Shown here in pieces: positions 8,380 through 17,277 of a stretch of DNA of 64,000 nt. A program made the position numbers and the translations under genes. The notes under the pieces were generated by a model. That model ran no database searches, was not told the DNA's origin, and saw nothing but the letters and a program-made list of their open reading frames with translations. Source of the stretch: Saccharicrinis sp963663905 (lineage in GTDB: Bacteria; Bacteroidota; Bacteroidia; Bacteroidales; Marinilabiliaceae); contig OY760657.1 of the NCBI GenBank assembly GCA_963663905.2, positions 4,960,001 through 5,024,000 of the forward strand. Reading direction: 5' to 3'. Position 1 is the stretch's first letter. Each line of letters opens with the position of its first letter.

Positions 8380-11300
8380 TTACTTTTTAAGGTATTTTAA
8401 TTCTTCAAAGGCATTAAATGATTTACGTAATAAATCATAATACAATACAATATATAATAATATGGTAAATACCCATACTATAGAAATATTAAACCATAAA
8501 GTTTCAAATAAACTACCAGCAAAGAATTTCTTAGGTGCAAAGAAATGTGTTCTAAAATCCAATGCATAAGAAGGTTCTGGCAATAAATAAATTGGATCTA
8601 CATTTTGAATTAACTTATCTCCATCTCTTAGAATCTTATTCTTTTCAAATACTTTACGGACAATATCTGAAATACTTTCGTTCAAATAAGTATCCTGTAA
8701 ATTATTATACTGATCCCTTCCGTATTTAGACATTGCGTAGTTTATCATCTTCTCTTTTTTATTAGATGCTTCTACAAATCTGTTGGAATAAGTTTCCTTT
8801 ATAAGTTCTAAATGTTTAGATAATATATCGTATGTAGCCTTATTAAAACTATCAGGATCTAAATCTTCTAATCTATCGAAATTTAATTCAGGTGTTCTTG
8901 AGTTTTCCTTTGAAACTTCATTCTTTAATAAAGCTAAATCTTTAATATAATCTTCTTTTTCTTCTCCTGTAGCATTTGCTTTATTAATGAACTTTTCACA
9001 ATTATCTAATATATCCCTTAACTCCTGAATATAATACACTACTTTAAAATCAGTATAACTCTCCTCTTGCTCAACTTCAAAAAATACTTTTTTAAATTTA
9101 TTATTCTTATACTGATCAACCATTAAACCTTCATATATCCATCTTGAAGGCATAAACTCAGCAATAAAAGGAACTTTATCCGCACTGGAAATATCTCTGT
9201 TTAATTTATCAAAAGTAAACATTGCACCTCCTAATACCATTTGTGGTATCATTACCAATGGTATTAAAATATAAATAGTAACAATCGAATTAAATGAGGC
9301 AGAAAGTATTAACCCTAAAATATTAGCAAAAGCGGATACAGAGAAAAGCGCAAACCAAAATTCAAAATACATATCTTTTATACCTAAAACTGTATTAGCT
9401 ACTCCCACAAATAATCCCATTTGTATAGCAGAAATAGTAAAAAGAATTAGAATTTTTGATACTAAATAACTTGACCTGGAAAGATTAAGAAAAGCTTCTC
9501 TTTTTAAAATTTTAGCATCCTTAAATATTTCCTCTGCACTCACAATTAATCCAAAGAATAATGCAACAACAATACCCATAAATATATATGGAGGAATATT
9601 CTCATTATCTCTAAATACATATACATTAGAATCTGGATCTACAATATATCTTATTAAAAACGCTAGAATAAATCCTAATATTGGAGCCTCTAGTATATTT
9701 AATAATATGTATTGTGTATTAGAAATTTTTGAAAAGAAATCTCTTAATGTATATATCTTAAACTGATTAACCCAAGCAGGAATATTTAAAGATCTAGGAG
9801 GTGCTGTTTTAACATCTTCTACTTTTGGTATATCTATGTTTTCAACATACAGCTTATTCCACTCGGTAGGTGTTGTTTTCCTTTTGTTTGTATAGTTACC
9901 ATACTCATCAATAACATTGGCATCAATGATATTAAATACCATTTCGGGATTAAGATTACCACATTGTGGACATTCTCCCTGATCGCTATTGATTTGTGCA
10001 TCTAATCGTTTAAAGTAAATTAAAGATTCACTTGGATTACCATAATATACAGGATATCCACCGGTATCTAAAATAAACATTTTATCAAACATTTTATAAA
10101 TGTCTGATGAAGGTTGATGGATTACAACAAAGATTAATTTTCCTTTTAATGTTAATTCTCTTAAAAGATTCATAACATTTTCTGAATCTCTTGACGATAA
10201 TCCAGAAGTAGGTTCATCAACAAATAAGATAGAAGGTTCACGTATCAACTCCAAGGCAATATTTAACCTTTTTCGCTGTCCCCCACTTATCATTTTATTT
10301 AAAGGTGACCCTACTTTTAAATTTCTTCTTTCGAATAATCCTAAGCTTTGTAAGGTATCATTAACTAGTTCTGTTAATTCGTCTTCCTTTTTATCTTTAA
10401 AACAAAGCTTAGCATTATAATAAAGGTTTTCAAATACAGTCAGTTCCTCAATTAATAAATCATCTTGAGGAATAAGTCCGATAACACCTTCTAATTTTTC
10501 CTTTTCCTTATGTAAATCTAAACCATTAATACGAACCTGTCCGTTACTAGGGCTTTCTGTACCAGAAAGAACATTCAATAGTGTTGTTTTACCAGCACCA
10601 CTGGCACCCATAATCCCAATTAAACGTCCGTGTTCTTCAGCTAAATTTACATCCCTTAAACCAATGCCTCCATTTTTAAACTGAAAACCTAAATTTTCTA
10701 CTACATATGAAATTTTAGGTGTTGAAGCATCTGTCATAAATTTACTTACAACATCAGTATAATAAATAGGTGCTCTTGAAGGTAACTTTAAGAAACTACC
10801 TTTTGGGAAAAGATATATCCTACGGTTTGATAACAACAATCCATTTAAAAATACATCCTGATCACCTGTATATCTCAAGAAATACAGATCAGCACTTTTT
10901 ATTCTTAATATAATGATGTTACCATGTAATTTTGAAGCTTGAATATGCTCTCTATTTTGTGCATTACTATCATCAGAATTAATGACTAAAATATTTTCTA
11001 GATCAAGCTTAGATATGTCTTCATTAACAACAAATGCTTCAATACTCTTCTTTTCATCTTCTGAAAATTTGAATACATCGGCAGCAGTGTTAATAATAGC
11101 CATTCTTTGGTCTGTAAATTTACGATCAGCATTTACCAATTCGTACATACGAACCAAGACAACAACTTTCTGTTCTTTATTAAGTTGCTTGTTAATTTTT
11201 TTACAGATTCCAATAATTCTAACGGAATCCTTCATTGAGGTAAGCTGAACTTTTCCCTCTGTATTATTATTGCTCCTTTTATCTATTGAATGCTTTTGAA

Positions 11301-11451
11301 ATAAAGCAAAATACTCATCAACAGCCTCTGAAGTAAGCTGCTGTGTTAAAAAGTTTTTAACAAATTCTATTTCGCTTTCCTGCACACCTTCATCTTGTTT
11401 AGCAATTAAGCCAAATAACTGCATCAGTGCTTTTAATATTTCTTCACTCAT
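8380..11451 (-). CDS. ABCG-type ABC transporter with N-terminal TerB-like domain (fused ATPase and permease)
   Basis: 1023-residue fusion. Residues 1-145 resemble a TerB-like helical domain (two repeats, LFGLIAKQDEG and LVRMYELVNADRKF). Residues about 175-235 form a small beta-rich, FHA-like segment (DVFLNGLLLSNRRIYLFPKG). The ATPase follows: Walker A GASGAGKTT (282-290), Q-loop LIPQDDLL, signature ISGGQRKRLNIAL, Walker B ILFVDEPTSGL. A CPQCGNLNPEMVFNIIDA stretch links it to ABC-2 membrane segments from about residue 590, with a large soluble insertion (about 790-970) before the last helix. This is eukaryotic-ABCG-like order (ATPase then permease). It follows the SiaC-like gene by 31 bases in the same array. 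The substrate is unknown; the soluble modules suggest regulation by signalling proteins. Confidence 0.88.
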   Translation of the reverse strand: MSEEILKALMQLFGLIAKQDEGVQESEIEFVKNFLTQQLTSEAVDEYFALFQKHSIDKRSNNNTEGKVQLTSMKDSVRIIGICKKINKQLNKEQKVVVLVRMYELVNADRKFTDQRMAIINTAADVFKFSEDEKKSIEAFVVNEDISKLDLENILVINSDDSNAQNREHIQASKLHGNIIILRIKSADLYFLRYTGDQDVFLNGLLLSNRRIYLFPKGSFLKLPSRAPIYYTDVVSKFMTDASTPKISYVVENLGFQFKNGGIGLRDVNLAEEHGRLIGIMGASGAGKTTLLNVLSGTESPSNGQVRINGLDLHKEKEKLEGVIGLIPQDDLLIEELTVFENLYYNAKLCFKDKKEDELTELVNDTLQSLGLFERRNLKVGSPLNKMISGGQRKRLNIALELIREPSILFVDEPTSGLSSRDSENVMNLLRELTLKGKLIFVVIHQPSSDIYKMFDKMFILDTGGYPVYYGNPSESLIYFKRLDAQINSDQGECPQCGNLNPEMVFNIIDANVIDEYGNYTNKRKTTPTEWNKLYVENIDIPKVEDVKTAPPRSLNIPAWVNQFKIYTLRDFFSKISNTQYILLNILEAPILGFILAFLIRYIVDPDSNVYVFRDNENIPPYIFMGIVVALFFGLIVSAEEIFKDAKILKREAFLNLSRSSYLVSKILILFTISAIQMGLFVGVANTVLGIKDMYFEFWFALFSVSAFANILGLILSASFNSIVTIYILIPLVMIPQMVLGGAMFTFDKLNRDISSADKVPFIAEFMPSRWIYEGLMVDQYKNNKFKKVFFEVEQEESYTDFKVVYYIQELRDILDNCEKFINKANATGEEKEDYIKDLALLKNEVSKENSRTPELNFDRLEDLDPDSFNKATYDILSKHLELIKETYSNRFVEASNKKEKMINYAMSKYGRDQYNNLQDTYLNESISDIVRKVFEKNKILRDGDKLIQNVDPIYLLPEPSYALDFRTHFFAPKKFFAGSLFETLWFNISIVWVFTILLYIVLYYDLLRKSFNAFEELKYLKK

Positions 11452-11482
11452 AAGATTTTATTTGCAATAAAAATTATACTAG

Positions 11483-11863
11483 TTAGTCAGTATAAGCTTC
11501 GTATTCAAAAGGAATTTCAACAATATCAGCATATTCTTCACCTGCCTCTAACATATCTTCTTCCTCTTCGTGGTAATGCCATTTAATAACTACATCATGG
11601 CCATTTTCAACAATCTCTTCATATTTTAATAAAATATCTAAGATTATTTTTGAAGATGCAGTATTAAAATATTCTAATTTAAAATTAAATTCTGTTTTTT
11701 CATTTGGAGCCTCTGCATATTCATCAATCCAATTCATAATAGGCTCATAAAACATGTTTACATCTTCCGGTAATGATCGCCCCGAAATTTCAAACTTATT
11801 ATTTTCTTTATCTAAAATAACATTAGGAGTATCATCGGTTCCCTGAATATTGATAACTTCCAT
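11483..11863 (-). CDS. siaC: SiaC family (DUF1987) regulatory phosphoprotein
   Basis: 126-residue acidic protein of the SiaC/DUF1987 family. In Pseudomonas, SiaC is phosphorylated on Thr68 by SiaB, dephosphorylated by SiaA, and its unphosphorylated form activates the diguanylate cyclase SiaD. Here the conserved motif LEYFNTASSK places a Thr at exactly residue 68. SiaB-like and SiaA-like genes lie immediately upstream on the same strand, giving the full kinase-phosphatase-switch protein set. No SiaD-like GGDEF gene is present in the window, so the output of the switch must be another partner; the next gene downstream is the ABC transporter. The symbol is used in the family sense. Confidence 0.88.
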   Translation of the reverse strand: MEVINIQGTDDTPNVILDKENNKFEISGRSLPEDVNMFYEPIMNWIDEYAEAPNEKTEFNFKLEYFNTASSKIILDILLKYEEIVENGHDVVIKWHYHEEEEDMLEAGEEYADIVEIPFEYEAYTD

Positions 11864-11884
11864 GATTTAATATTTTAATTGTTT

Positions 11885-12460
11885 TTAATTATTCCTTTTA
11901 ATTGTTGAAGTCAAAATAAAAAATGATACCTCATCACTAATTTTCTTAAATTGATAGGTTAATTCACTTCCTGTCTTCTTGGCTATATCAATAAGCCCTA
12001 GACCTGCACCACCTTTATCAGAAATCTTACCATCACGCATTTGTGTTTTATACAAATCTGACAAACCTTTTTTATCAAGTGAATTTACTTGTTCCAAATT
12101 CTCTCTTAATCCTGGAACTTTTTCATTTTTTATAACATTGCCTGTTATGATATTATATGAATCTTCACCTTTGCTAACCATAACAATTCCTCTACGTTCT
12201 TTTTCATCATCTTCACTAAGAGAATCCGCATGTTTGCTTATGTTCTGTAAACATTCAACCATTACATTAAAAACCTTACGCTGAACAGCATTAGATTCTT
12301 CACTTTTGGCTAAACTTTTTTCAGTTAGCGAAGTAAAAGTTTTTGTGATTTCCTGTGTTACTTCTCCTTCGTAAACCAAACTGATTTCATTGGTTTTCAT
12401 AGTTCGATAAAGCTGATAAGCAAAATCTAAAAAACTATGACTATCTTGAGAATTTCCCAT
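11885..12460 (-). CDS. siaB: SiaB family protein kinase (GHKL ATPase fold)
   Basis: 191-residue cytosolic kinase of the SiaB/DUF6272 type. The ATP-binding motifs of the GHKL fold are visible: an N-box-like VECLQNISKHAD (about residues 69-80) and a G2-box GGAGLGLIDIAKKTG (about 150-164). By analogy with the Pseudomonas SiaABCD switch it phosphorylates the adjacent SiaC-like protein on Thr68. It is 21 bases upstream of the siaC-like gene and 27 bases downstream of the SpoIIE-phosphatase gene, so the three are very probably co-transcribed. An RsbW-like anti-sigma kinase is the main alternative, but the next-door DUF1987 protein favours SiaB. Confidence 0.85.
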   Translation of the reverse strand: MGNSQDSHSFLDFAYQLYRTMKTNEISLVYEGEVTQEITKTFTSLTEKSLAKSEESNAVQRKVFNVMVECLQNISKHADSLSEDDEKERRGIVMVSKGEDSYNIITGNVIKNEKVPGLRENLEQVNSLDKKGLSDLYKTQMRDGKISDKGGAGLGLIDIAKKTGSELTYQFKKISDEVSFFILTSTIKRNN

Positions 12461-12487
12461 TGTAAATAATTATTTAGTTTGTAAACC

Positions 12488-15097
12488 TCACAATTCTATT
12501 CCTATTAATAATACGTCATCAACCTGCTTTTCTTCACCCATCCATTCATAAAAATCAGATGAAAAATGACGGGCAAAATGAGCCATTGTATGTTCCGGAC
12601 TCTCAGTTAATGCTTCTTTAATTCTTTTAGTCTGATATTTTTTCCTAATACCTCCACCCAACTGATCTGGAAGACCATCTGAAAAGATAAATATTTTATC
12701 ACCATCCTCATAAGGAATAACATGATTTTCAAATTCCTTTTCTTTCTTTTTAAGTAATGGTTTTCCACCTATACCTTTTCTTGACCCCTTATACTCGATT
12801 AATTCGCCTTTTCGTAGCAAATATAATGGATTATGCGCACCTGCAAATTGTATTATCTTATTTTCTTTATCAATTTTGCATAAAGCTAAATCCATCCCAT
12901 CTCTTCCATTATTACCTTCATCATTCTGTTTCAATGTAGTTCGTACTCCTTGATGAAGATGTTCAAGAATATTTGCAGCATCAAATCCATTATCAATATT
13001 TACAATGTTATTCAATAAAAAATAACCAATAAATGATAATAAAGCTCCGGGTACTCCATGTCCTGTACAATCTACGGCTGCCACATAAAAGGTTTCATCT
13101 TTTTTAACAAACCAAGGAAAATCTCCACTAACAACATCTTTTGGTCTATAAAAAATAAAAGATCTTGGAAAATGACGCTGTATAAAATTTGTATCTGGTA
13201 GGATAGAAGTCTGAATTCTCTGAGCGTAATTGATACTATCTGATATCTTTTTATTCTTTTCTTTAATTTCTTGCTCAATCTTTTTAATTTCTGTCATGTC
13301 ATGAGCAACAAATAATATAGATTCTAAAGCCTTTTCTTCATTAAATTCAGGAATGGCTTTTATCTGCATTATTTGCGTGATATCATTAGAACTAAGTTCT
13401 ATTTCCTCATTAATATGTCCACTTTCTTTCTTAACTCTTAATAAAACATCGTTTACAAAGTCAATAAATCTTTCATCAATATATAATTCAGATATCCTTT
13501 TCTTAGTGATTTCACTAGTTGAAAGACCTATAAACTTAGCAACAGCCGGATTGGCGTAAACTATTTTTCCAGATGTATTAATACGCAGGATCATATCCGG
13601 AGAATTTTCAGAAAGAGATTGCATTCTACTTTTCATCCTTTCTTCCTTCTCAGCTCTAATTCTTTCTGTAATATCCTGAGTATTAAATATAATACCCTTT
13701 ATAGCTGGATCATGGAGTAAGTTTTTTCCTTTAGTTTCCAGAAACAACTTTTCGCCATTCTTTTTTAAATAGGCATATTGAGCAATACTTTCACCTCCAG
13801 GTGTTTGCTTTAAATACTCAAATAAGTTATTTATTGTTTTATAACCTCTAGGAGTCATCATCTCCGGATCCATTCCTATAACGTTATCTTTATCACTATA
13901 TCCTAAAATTCTTTTTACTGATGGACTTTCAAAAACCAAACGTTGATTTTCGTCATAAATAGAAATAAACTCAGAAGCATTAGTCAATAAAGCTACTAAC
14001 CTCTTTTGAGCATTTTCAACTTCTTGTACTTTTGACTCTAATAACTCATTAGATCTTTCCAGATCTTCCTGAGCAACCATCATTTCTCTTGCATTATCTT
14101 TCAACTTCTCTTCATTTTGTCGAAGAGTTAATGTCATTTCCTGAGATTCTTTTAAAAGATATTCTGTTTTAGCATTAATTTTTTGAGCATATATTGTGCG
14201 ACCAATCATTGAGCTAAGTTCTTCAGCAAAACTCAACTTAAAAGTAGGAATATGGTCATGCAAGAATCCTAATTCAACAACACCTTGTAGTTCTTCATCT
14301 TGCATTAAAGGAATAATTATTAAACTTTTAGGCTTCTTATCACCAAGTATACCTGAAGTTACAGTAAAATAATCGTCAGGAATTTCTGTACGATAAATCA
14401 TTTCTTTCTCATAAGCCACCTGTCCAACTAAGCCTCTACCTACTTCATATTCATGATTAATAAATCTTTGTCTGTTAAAAGCATATGTAGCTCTATTAAC
14501 TAATTTATTATTATCTAAAATATAAAACGCACCCTGAACTCCATTGGTATAATCAATAATACTCTTAAGTAATTCTATAGTAAGTTGATCAATGTTTCTA
14601 TATGTTCTTAAAATATCATTAATTAATTCTTTACCCTTTGTTATCCATTTTAACTCTTCTTCCTTTTGGTTTGTTTCTACTAGATTTTTAGCCAAACTAA
14701 CAAGTGAAGAGGAATCATCATTATTATACTTAAAGACTGAAGAAAAATCACCTTTTCTTATTAAGTTGGCAATTTGAATATTTGAATCAAGATTATTTTT
14801 TAAATATTGAATTTCTTTACTTAATTTTTGATTATTAATACGAGTATAATTGAAAAAATAAACGATTGTTATTGGTGTTGCAATAATCAATACATCAACA
14901 AACCATACCAGGAACGATTTATGAATTCTAAATATACTATTCAATGAAAAATTATAACCACTGAAATCAATAAATCCTAACCAAACCAATAAATAAATTA
15001 ATATTATAAATAATGCAATAAAGTATTTATCCCCTTCTCTAATAATAGAAAAAGACATATACTTTTTAATATTGTTAATAAGCTTCTTTATATGCAT
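12488..15097 (-). CDS. Membrane GAF-PAS-PAS sensor with SpoIIE/PP2C serine phosphatase (SiaA-like)
   Basis: 869 residues. Two N-terminal membrane segments (about 27-46 and 66-86) are followed by a GAF domain (about 150-300, with GRGLVGQVAYEKE and PKSLIIIPLM), a coiled coil (about 305-365), two PAS domains (about 365-485 and 490-605, each ending in an ITE/MTE-type motif), and a PP2C/SpoIIE phosphatase (about 630-868). Metal-site motifs are visible: VVSGDFPWF, VDCTGHGVPGALLSF, FAGAHNPLYL and IFIFSDGLPDQ. It should dephosphorylate the SiaC-like protein in response to a signal read by GAF/PAS. Pseudomonas SiaA uses a periplasmic sensor and HAMP instead, so the input side differs. It overlaps no neighbour and lies 8 bases after the GAF protein gene. 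Confidence 0.9.
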   Translation of the reverse strand: MHIKKLINNIKKYMSFSIIREGDKYFIALFIILIYLLVWLGFIDFSGYNFSLNSIFRIHKSFLVWFVDVLIIATPITIVYFFNYTRINNQKLSKEIQYLKNNLDSNIQIANLIRKGDFSSVFKYNNDDSSSLVSLAKNLVETNQKEEELKWITKGKELINDILRTYRNIDQLTIELLKSIIDYTNGVQGAFYILDNNKLVNRATYAFNRQRFINHEYEVGRGLVGQVAYEKEMIYRTEIPDDYFTVTSGILGDKKPKSLIIIPLMQDEELQGVVELGFLHDHIPTFKLSFAEELSSMIGRTIYAQKINAKTEYLLKESQEMTLTLRQNEEKLKDNAREMMVAQEDLERSNELLESKVQEVENAQKRLVALLTNASEFISIYDENQRLVFESPSVKRILGYSDKDNVIGMDPEMMTPRGYKTINNLFEYLKQTPGGESIAQYAYLKKNGEKLFLETKGKNLLHDPAIKGIIFNTQDITERIRAEKEERMKSRMQSLSENSPDMILRINTSGKIVYANPAVAKFIGLSTSEITKKRISELYIDERFIDFVNDVLLRVKKESGHINEEIELSSNDITQIMQIKAIPEFNEEKALESILFVAHDMTEIKKIEQEIKEKNKKISDSINYAQRIQTSILPDTNFIQRHFPRSFIFYRPKDVVSGDFPWFVKKDETFYVAAVDCTGHGVPGALLSFIGYFLLNNIVNIDNGFDAANILEHLHQGVRTTLKQNDEGNNGRDGMDLALCKIDKENKIIQFAGAHNPLYLLRKGELIEYKGSRKGIGGKPLLKKKEKEFENHVIPYEDGDKIFIFSDGLPDQLGGGIRKKYQTKRIKEALTESPEHTMAHFARHFSSDFYEWMGEEKQVDDVLLIGIEL

Positions 15098-15105
15098 TTC
15101 AAAAA

Positions 15106-15879
15106 TTATAAAACTTTTATTTCACTTAAACCACTACTTAATTTATCCCAGTGAAGTTCAATATTAATTAATTTAAAGGTTGCTAATTCAATTAAACCAA
15201 TTGTTTCATTTTTAACGACAATAGGTAATAAATATAAGTGTTTAGGCTTCGATGAACCAGAACACGATTCTATTTCAAAATAATCCTGATCAATTTCATT
15301 AACTATTAATGGATTTTGGCTTAAAATACATTCTCCATTAACACCACTTAATTCACTAATTTCACTAAGTACCTCTTCTTCATTTAAGCCATAAACCCCT
15401 TGTACGTTAAATTTTCCTGAAGGTTGTGTCTTAAAATAACATACTGCAAGTCCAATTTCATAATGTTTAGCCAATTTAAGCAAAAGTTCAGTGGCTAAAT
15501 TCTTGATATTATTGTCTTTCTTGATTAGACACAATAGTTCCTCTGTAATAATAGCTATTTCATCCTCGCTTTTATCATTATTATTTTCATTTTTCAAGTT
15601 ATCTAAAGTAACCTTATACTGTTCTATTTTTTGAATATATTCACTTTCTTTTCTTTGAAACTCTTCTTCTTTTAATATAATTCCATTACGACTTTGTCTT
15701 AATATTTTATCTGACAAAAAAACTACACCTATAAAACCCAAGAAAGAGATAACTTCTAAAATAAGAAAGTTAACAGGAATATACATTTCAAGAACTATAT
15801 ACTTTAATAATGCAAATAAAAATGCAATCGTTGAAATAATATATAAAATCAGTATTGGTTTAATTTTCATCACAGACAT
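15106..15879 (-). CDS. Membrane-anchored GAF-domain protein
   Basis: 257 residues with two N-terminal transmembrane helices (about 7-27 and 35-55), a coiled-coil stretch (about 65-105) and a GAF-like domain (about 110-255, containing VCYFKTQPSGKFNVQGVYGL, GVNGECILSQNPLIVNE and KHLYLLPIVVKNETIGLIELATF). There is no output domain. The GAF segment strongly resembles the GAF domains of the two larger sensors in the array, suggesting duplication. It sits 1 base after the CheB-like gene and 8 bases before the phosphatase gene. It may be a ligand or redox input subunit that partners with those sensors; this is inference. Confidence 0.75.
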   Translation of the reverse strand: MSVMKIKPILILYIISTIAFLFALLKYIVLEMYIPVNFLILEVISFLGFIGVVFLSDKILRQSRNGIILKEEEFQRKESEYIQKIEQYKVTLDNLKNENNNDKSEDEIAIITEELLCLIKKDNNIKNLATELLLKLAKHYEIGLAVCYFKTQPSGKFNVQGVYGLNEEEVLSEISELSGVNGECILSQNPLIVNEIDQDYFEIESCSGSSKPKHLYLLPIVVKNETIGLIELATFKLINIELHWDKLSSGLSEIKVL

Positions 15880-15880
15880 A

Positions 15881-16456
15881 TTAAAGTTTATTCAAAAAAT
15901 CAATTATTCCTTCAGGTGACAGTATTTCATCAGGAGTAAATAACTGTAATGCCGATTTTGGCATAGTATCAACATCACATGTACCAGGATCCTGAACTAT
16001 AGTATAACCTTTCTTTTTATGAACATCAAACATTCCTGCTGCTCCATCTTTATTTGCACCCGTTAAAATAATTCCAATCATTTTCTCTCTAAAGGATGTT
16101 GCGGCAGATGAAAATGTATAATCTATTGACGGTCTGCTATGATTATTAACATCTTCAGTAGATAACGAAATTGTTGAGTCAAATTCAACAAATAAATGAT
16201 AATTCGAAGGCGCCAAATATACTTTCCCCCCTTTTATACTATCTTTATCAAAAGGTTCGATAACCTCAAGATTTGATTTCAACTTTAATCCTTCTAACAA
16301 ACCGGATCTAACATGCTTAAGCCTATGTAAGCAAACAATAATAGGATACTTAAAATCTGCTTTTATATTAGCAAGAATCTTAGATACAATTGAAAAGCTT
16401 CCTGCTGATCCGCCTATTACAATACTTTTATAATATGTTGCTCTAACACGATTCAT
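15881..16456 (-). CDS. Stand-alone CheB-type methylesterase (no receiver domain)
   Basis: 191 residues covering only the catalytic domain of CheB. The triad appears intact: Ser17 in VIGGSAGS, His44 in VCLHRLKH and Asp137 in LTGANKDGAAG, and the RPSIDYTF and PKSALQL motifs of the family are present. CheB removes methyl groups from (or deamidates) receptor glutamates. Lacking a receiver, this copy cannot be activated by CheA phosphotransfer in the usual way. It is 8 bases downstream of the CheR-like gene. A full CheB with receiver is encoded at 20104-21189 in the same array, so this is a second, differently controlled esterase. Its substrate may be a receptor or another glutamate-methylated protein. 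Confidence 0.87.
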   Translation of the reverse strand: MNRVRATYYKSIVIGGSAGSFSIVSKILANIKADFKYPIIVCLHRLKHVRSGLLEGLKLKSNLEVIEPFDKDSIKGGKVYLAPSNYHLFVEFDSTISLSTEDVNNHSRPSIDYTFSSAATSFREKMIGIILTGANKDGAAGMFDVHKKKGYTIVQDPGTCDVDTMPKSALQLFTPDEILSPEGIIDFLNKL

Positions 16457-16464
16457 TTAAAAAC

Positions 16465-17274
16465 TCAAACTTTATATATTTGCTCATTATTGTCAAAGGA
16501 TTCACACATATCCATATGATTATTTCCAATCTGCTCTTTAATTCCTAAGGCTATAAATCCACCGCTATTTTTAATATATTTAAATATTTCTTCTTCTGCT
16601 TTACATTGAAGTTTTGAATTATAATATATCATTCTATTTCTATAAAGAACAATATCAATAAAATGTGATGGTCCTTCAATAAAAAAGCTATTATGAATAA
16701 ATTGTACGTTTTTTAGTAAAGAATTATCTATTGTGGTTTTACCATCTTCACAAATAAAGTAATCCTCAAAAGAAGTGTTTAATTCAAGCCTTTTAAAATT
16801 CTGTTTACTTACTTCTAATGATTTAACAGGTATAAAACCTTCTAAAACTTCATTTATAATTTTGGATGATGATGAATTACAAATAATATTAGTAGAACTA
16901 ATTAATTTGTCCTCTTGTAAAACCACTAATAATGAAAATAATTCGTGTGAAGAAACTAAATCTGGTAACCAAATATTAATGTTCTGATTTTCATATTTAG
17001 GCAAAAGCTTATTCTTTAAGGTTCTCCAAAAAGATGGATCTCTAAACATTTCTGTATCACCGACCTGAAAGTGGTATAAAAATTCATCAATTAATTTTCC
17101 TTGTTTTATATCATCTATAAAACCCGATATTGATTTTACATTTAATTGATTGAATACATATGCAAACCGGCGTCGTAAAAATGATAATGCATAATTATAA
17201 ATATCCAGCTGTAATACTTCCTCTAGAATTGGAGTAATTAATTTAATATCATTTAATGTAGGTACAACAGCCAT
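16465..17274 (-). CDS. CheR-like protein with degenerate SAM-binding site
   Basis: 269 residues aligned end to end with the upstream CheR (17278-18120). The shared frame is clear: DTEMFRDPSFW matches TTELFRNPETW, NIW at 100-102 matches NINIW, and LYRNRMIYYN matches FCRNVLIYFN. However the SAM-binding loop HAGCSTGQE is replaced by LPDLVSSHE (residues 103-111), removing the glycines, and Arg/Asn in the CRNVLIYF motif have altered surroundings. It is therefore probably not a methyltransferase, but may bind receptor or partner as a non-catalytic CheR paralogue. It starts 3 bases after the active-looking cheR, implying tandem duplication and strict co-expression. Confidence 0.72.
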   Translation of the reverse strand: MAVVPTLNDIKLITPILEEVLQLDIYNYALSFLRRRFAYVFNQLNVKSISGFIDDIKQGKLIDEFLYHFQVGDTEMFRDPSFWRTLKNKLLPKYENQNINIWLPDLVSSHELFSLLVVLQEDKLISSTNIICNSSSSKIINEVLEGFIPVKSLEVSKQNFKRLELNTSFEDYFICEDGKTTIDNSLLKNVQFIHNSFFIEGPSHFIDIVLYRNRMIYYNSKLQCKAEEEIFKYIKNSGGFIALGIKEQIGNNHMDMCESFDNNEQIYKV

Positions 17275-17277
17275 TTC

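Noticed and set aside
8366..8381. Inverted repeat AACCTTT/AAAGGTT after the TerB-ABC gene as a terminator
   Set aside because: Low-GC 7-bp arms, no clean T run, overlaps the stop codon; the downstream lipoprotein gene follows in the same direction.
12757..12939. Open frames antisense to the SiaA-like phosphatase and other genes
   Set aside because: Short, low-complexity frames opposite conserved domains with no start context; shadows of real genes.
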